The position numbers were made by a program, and so were the translations under genes. The notes beneath the pieces were generated by a model. It was not told where the DNA came from. It was given only the letters and a program-made list of their open reading frames with translations, and ran no database searches. Positions 59,570 through 64,000 of a stretch of 64,000 bases of DNA are shown here, one piece after another (within the stretch, counting starts at the first letter, position 1; every line of letters begins with the position of its first letter). Source of the DNA: Linanthus parryae (Eukaryota > Streptophyta > Magnoliopsida > Ericales > Polemoniaceae); contig JALGPY010000006.1 in the NCBI GenBank assembly GCA_023055425.1, positions 72,386,127 through 72,450,126 on the forward strand. Reading direction: 5' to 3'.

Positions 59570-60333
59570 CATAGTTGTGAATACCGTTCCGGTCCCCGTT
59601 CCTTTTTGCTCTTGGGAACGGAACGATCTCGGATCCGGACGGATCGGCGATCCGTTCCGGATTTACTGCATTTTTACTATATTATATATATACAATATAA
59701 ATAATATGTATTTTAATATCAATGTCTTATAAATTTAATCAAATTAGAACATAAAGTATAAATATAACTAATTTGTTATGGAAATAGCTCGTTAAAATAT
59801 CATGTGCGTTATGAAAACAAAGGATTTTTGATCTAGTTATTGAATTACGGTCAAGAAAATATAACTATATATTCATTTGATAAGAGAATAAATTATTTGT
59901 ACTTAATAAGTTAATATAAAATTTAAGTAATGAAATCACTAAACATTATAAAGTTTAAACAACAAAGTCTTTTTAAGTTTATAACTGATTGTGTTAAATA
60001 TGTATGGAAAAGTTACAAAAATAAATACAGTAATATGTTACTATATAATAATATGGAAAGAATTTGTCAGTAATGGCGGTTGGCCCAGCGGTAAGTTACA
60101 ACCAAACCTCTCTAGAGGTTTAGAGTTCGACTCTCTCCACTGGCATATTAATTTTGAAAATTGCTAGTGTACTGGAACGGAACACCATGGTACCAGCCGG
60201 GCCGAAATTTCCGAATTTCGCCGGATCTGGGCGGAACAAACCGGAATTTGGACCGGTACGAATCCACCACAGATCTGTTCCGCCTGCGAAACGGGCCGTT
60301 CCGGACCGGAACGGAACGGTATTAACAACTATG
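59570..60333. mobile_element. hAT-like MITE, copy C (unit CGTTCC), upstream of SGR2
   Basis: The termini CATAGTTGTGAATACCG and CGGTATTAACAACTATG are flanked by the perfect 8-bp duplication CTACCGGG (59562-59569 and 60334-60341). Both arms are dense in CCGTTCC/GGAACGG (about nine CGTTCC units), with related CCGGAATTT and CCGGATC. The AT-rich centre (59660-60070) is non-coding. A tRNA-like segment sits at 60073-60148. Confidence 0.85.
60073..60148 (+). other. tRNA-like segment (SINE head or tRNA relic) inside hAT-like copy C
   Basis: An A box TGGCCCAGCGG (60081-60091) and a B-box-like AGTTCGACTCT (60124-60134) are about 33 nt apart, as in a tRNA, with a stem-like ACCTCTCTAGAGGTT between them. 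The acceptor ends do not pair well, so a functional tRNA is unlikely. Confidence 0.5.
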
Positions 60334-60560
60334 CTACCGGGTTTAAAACGCAGGACCTCATGCAGGGATATTTAAAGGCTCTACTATTTTGACCCAGCAC
60401 TCATTTGTCTAAAAATCGATTTTGATCCTCTTCGTTCCAAATATCATATGGTTCGTCCAATCTCTTAACCGTTCGGTCAAGTCACATAGCATGGTCTTTG
60501 TTCGTCCTTAAAAATAACTTGTTAACTTTTCTCTCTCAAATAAGGGAATATTATTAATTT

Positions 60561-62088
60561 GGGTAAAAGACATTTTCCACCCTTCGATTATGGGGAAAAA
60601 GACATTTTACCCTCTGATTTATAGAAAAAGATATTTTGCACCCCTGTCAGAGTTAAAACTAGCGATGGAATTAACGGAGAGATTAAAAGACAAAAATACC
60701 TTCAAGTTTAAAGCAAATTCCACCACTATATAGCTCAATTCTTCACTTCTCTTTTCTAACCCTAGCAGCCATTTTCTCTCTCTCCCCACAATCAACAAAT
60801 CTCTCCACTCCTCCTCTCCATGCCCCCTCTCTCTTCCTCTCTCTGTCTTCGAATCCGACTGGAGCGAATCTCCGTCGAAGCTCTAAATTGATCTGGTTCG
60901 GTTGCTTGGAATCCGACTGAACCCAAGTTTCCATCTCTCTCAATCGGATCTCTTTCACTGTTGTGCCTTCTTCCCCATGCCCGTCGAACCATTCGGCACT
61001 CTGGCTGGTCACAGTGAACCATCGCATCGGCGGCGGTCGAATTGTAGTACCCGCATTGGCAGTGACCGCCGATTTGATGTTGTTGAGATCCACCCGACGT
61101 GGTTGTTGTTGGGGTCGTTGAATTCTAGGTTTTGACCGACGTCGAACTCAACGGCGAGAAGTGGATCGACGAAGGGGACGGTGGCGTTGGAGAAGAGACC
61201 AAAGTACTGACCAGCCAGAACGCCGGCGGGTTCGGTGGAGTTGGAGAGGAGGAAGGCGAAGCCGAATTCGGGGCTGGAACTGATCTCCGGCAAGATAGAG
61301 AAGACGAAGGAGATCGAGAATGAAGAAATTGAAGTCGCATTCGAACTGGGTTTCATTCGAATTGGAGATCGGTAGAAGGCTCGGCCGATGGAGAACTGGT
61401 TGGTGTCGTTGTTGAGCCGTACGACCAACGAGTCCACCCCATATCTTTCTCCCTATCCAAATCGAATCACTGCCCTGTTCTAAAACCCACAGTGTTTATG
61501 GGTTTTATTGCAGGGAGGTGGTTTTCATGGTGGGTGGAGATGGGGTGTTTTGTTGTGGCCCTTGTGGGTGTTGTGTATCAACTGATTCCGCTGAATTCCT
61601 GTGCAAACTCCTGTGTAGCAATACTGCTTTTTTCTGATGGATAATGCTCTTACTTTTTGTTATTGGTGGTGTTGGTCGGTTGAAAATTGGTGTTTGACAA
61701 ATTGCTACTTTCTTGGCGGGGCAATTAGTTTTGCAGCTATGGAGGTGACTTTTTGTCTGTTTTCAATTGTCAATTTGAGTCTCTTGTTAAATTTTGTTCT
61801 TTTTTGTACCTCGGTGGTGGTGGTGGTGGTGGTGATTTGGTGGTCCTTGCTCAAGAACACCAAGAACATCAAGAACATGATGAAATTAATAATAAAAAGG
61901 GTGGTATTTGTCCACAATTCATAAGGGTAAAAAAGTCAATTTGCACTCCTCTACTAACAAATTGTAACAGAAGGGTGGTATCTGTCCACCCTCCATCCGT
62001 TAACAGGGGTGCAAAATGTCTTTTTCCATAAATCAGGGGGTAAAATGTTTTTTCCCCATAATCGGAGGGTGGAAAATGTCTTTTACCC
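60561..62088. mobile_element. Pack-MULE carrying a lectin receptor kinase fragment
   Basis: Long inverted ends of about 90 bp start GGGTAAAAGACATTTTCCAC. They are flanked by a perfect 9-bp duplication TATTAATTT (60552-60560 and 62089-62097). There is no transposase. The interior is GC-rich and gene-like (60740-61440) and carries the lectin fragment on the minus strand. Confidence 0.9.
60930..61437 (-). pseudogene. Captured legume-lectin ectodomain fragment (L-type lectin receptor kinase)
   Basis: The frame at 61009-61437 reads RLNNDTNQFSIGRAFY, then SISSFSISFVFSILPEI, GVLAGQYFGLFSNAT and LLAVEFDVGQNLEFNDPNNN followed by HVG. AVEFD...NxNHVG is the metal and sugar-binding signature of L-type lectins. 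One base after HVG the next frame continues with VDLNNIKSAVTANAG, the family's next block, so a single-base shift separates them. No signal peptide, transmembrane helix or kinase domain is present. This is a fragment carried by the Mutator-like element, not a working receptor. Confidence 0.78.
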
Positions 62089-62192
62089 TATTAATTTTCT
62101 TCTTAGAGATTAAAAAGAACACAGATATAATGAAGCCAAGTCACTTACACAAGAAACAACACCATGAAAAAAATATAAAATCTTGTACCAGT

Positions 62193-62441
62193 CCGTCCCA
62201 ACTCTTTCTTCCCATCTGACTTTTTTGACTCGTATTTGGGTCACTTTGACCGAGTGATTTGGATAGCAAAATAATACGAATTTTTTTATAATTTTTTCAC
62301 CATATTATAGAGCAACTTTTACTCTACAAGACCATGAAAAAATTATCAAAAAATTACATCGGTTTGCTATTCAAATCACCGGGTCAAACTGACCCAGTGA
62401 ATAGTGACTAAAGTGAAATTGGGAAGAAAGAGCTGGGACAG
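62193..62441. mobile_element. Foldback MITE, copy 2
   Basis: It is the same family as 56941-57187: arms with GGGTCACTTTGACCGAGTGA and its inverted partner CACCGGGTCAAACTGACCC, and the ends GTCCCA(A/G)CTCTTTCTTCCC in both orientations. The loop is near 62315. Its right end directly adjoins the gypsy-type LTR. Confidence 0.75.
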
Positions 62442-62448
62442 AGTGGTA

Positions 62449-64000
62449 TTTTAACACTCCCCTTATTAAACAAGGGAAATGCCTCCGCCCGAGGTGATGA
62501 GCCTCATTGGGAACGGATAAGGATCGTCGGTTCACAGCTAGTACAACCATCGATAACACTTCAAAACATAGCTTATTACAATTTCAATACAAACAATGAC
62601 ATTTGAAAAGTCCAGAATACAATTTTCAGTGATATTAAACAAATTACTATGTGATCGATGATCTGAGCATCGAGCTTCTCTATCCTGTTGTGTCGTGAAC
62701 GTTCCCCCACCTCGATAGCCAACCTGCGGTTTTAAAATAGCAAAAGCCGACGCAGTTTTTACAGAAAATAGTCAGCAAACGGCTGAGTAAGAAACATCTC
62801 AACACGTAAACAGATGATTGGGCACATATATTTCAAAGACACGTAAACAGGTAGAGAAAACAGATTATGAATTAAGATCACAACTAAAAGTGACAAGATT
62901 AGCGGGATAAACTTTGATTTGAGATTTCTTCAAACTTTTCATTATTAAAGTCCCATTTTTCAACTTTTCTGGCGGCCACCTGGCCACGTGCCACGGGTAA
63001 GCAGCTTGCTCTACTGCCCCATGAGCCCCAGAATTAAACATTGTACGAGCTAAACCATGCAGAGTACCCGTCTGCCTCGGAATAAAATATACGGATTATC
63101 TCGAGGGTCTAGCAACCCTACTTCAACCCGGCGGTTGAGAAAGCCCCACTAGTTACGACCTTCCCGCCTCATAACTCGCCTACAAGACCTTAAGTGTCGA
63201 CACCCCCTAGAGGTTAGCAACTCCGCTAGAGTAGTACTTGTAGCTCCTCCCATATCCTCATGGTAGTGTAGGATAATGGGCACCAGGGTATGCCAGAGTT
63301 TGGCTCCCTAAATCCCCTGACCAGAACGTATGGTCTAAACATTAGTGAACCAAATAACAACTCGTACAAGTCATCTTTCACTTTACGTTTCTTAGTGTCT
63401 TAAAAATACTTTTATGAAAATGTTGATCCTCCACTCGATTCCGGTGATACAATTCCAATGAAGTAATAAATAAAGTAATGGTGAATCAAAAGTATATTTC
63501 ATAACATTAAGGGATAAAGTCCAACTCTACTGCTTGGTCTCAAGATAGGAATCGTTTCCAGATTTTTAGCATACGGATATTCTGATAGTCCGCAGTAAAT
63601 CATTTAAGCAGAAAACACTTTGATAAACTCATTTTGATGACTGAAGAGTCGAGCATATAACTTACCTCAAGTAGCAATAGCAAACAGCACGAACTAGCTC
63701 CTACTGATAGACGTAACCCTCGTCTATGAACTCGTCGCCTACAAATTTATTGTCTCTAATCAATCCAAAGTCCATATAATGCACATATCCGATGTGAAAA
63801 ACCCCTAAAGACTAGTGGTGGAGCGAGGCATCCTATTTTCTATTGAAACCAACTAATTCATCCTTGTTTCTTGAAAACAATATTAGTAGCTAGATAATAA
63901 TTATTTAATAAAATATTTGATGCCATATACTTATTGATAAAAATATAATTAAACTCTTATGTATAGACTTAAGTAGTGATACGAAAGAAATTAATTCTTA
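62449..64000 (-). mobile_element. Edge of a gypsy-type LTR related to the solo LTR, running off the window
   Basis: It starts TTAACACTCCCC, the minus-strand end of a TGT...ACA-type LTR with one end mutated. It shares blocks in reverse orientation with 23189-26097: GACCTTAAGTGTCGACACCC (63188 on) matches 25437-25460, and ACTCGTCGCCTACAA (63730 on) matches about 25050. No coding region is reached before 64000. Confidence 0.7.

Larger units (their letters stand above)
59540..60410 (-). mobile_element. Decayed SINE split by hAT-like copy C
   Basis: To the right of copy C the minus strand reads CCCTGCATGAGGTCCTGCG and then TTTTAAACCCGGTAGACAAC across the insertion point. This matches the B-box half of the SINE at 18259-18358 (CCCTGCATGAGGTCGCGGTT). 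An A-box-like GCTGGGTCAAAATAGTAGAGC lies at about 60373-60393. The hAT-like element at 59570-60333 landed inside it. Confidence 0.5.

Overview
The window is nuclear DNA of a flowering plant, most likely a eudicot. It has multi-exon genes with GT-AG introns, plant-specific gene families and dense plant-type transposons. I cannot name the species.

Layout. (1) 1-18.65 kb is a retrotransposon cluster: a non-coding LTR-type remnant (1-2524), then a SIRE-like Ty1/copia element on the + strand that is split by a complete second SIRE-like element on the - strand (3986-14373; LTRs of 1500 and 1496 bp, initiator-Met primer site, near-perfect 5-bp target duplication), then a fragment of another copia lineage carrying a tRNA-derived SINE. 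(2) 19014-20397 (-) is a BAHD acyltransferase gene with one frameshift. (3) 22261-59079 (-) is one gene. I could place all 21 coding exons, with GT-AG borders and phases that add up to an open frame of 941 codons. It encodes a DDHD-domain phospholipase A1-like protein orthologous to SHOOT GRAVITROPISM 2 (SGR2). About 2.8 kb of coding sequence is spread over 36.8 kb because its introns are filled with transposons. (4) 59.1-64 kb is the upstream flank of SGR2, with more transposons and the edge of a gypsy-type LTR.

Most striking signals. First, four short non-autonomous elements (23314-23729, 28006-28634, 40079-40699, 59570-60333) each have a perfect 8-bp target duplication and share the terminus CATAGTTGT. 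Each is filled with copies of one 6-bp unit, and the unit differs between copies by single bases: CGATTC in two, CGTTCC in one, CGATCC in one. Within a copy the unit is uniform. This looks like a hAT-type family whose subterminal repeats change in concert. Second, a 12-bp palindrome, TCAAAGCTTTGA, occurs 12 times exactly in the 10.4-kb nested copia element, in LTRs, coding and non-coding parts. Third, two Mutator-like elements each carry a captured plant gene fragment: a CDK-like kinase N-terminus (37986-39560) and a lectin-receptor-kinase ectodomain (60561-62088). Fourth, both SIRE-like elements carry an extra reading frame after pol and a polypurine-like tract directly at the pol stop.

All calls come from reading the sequence; family names are from memory of the families, not from database searches.
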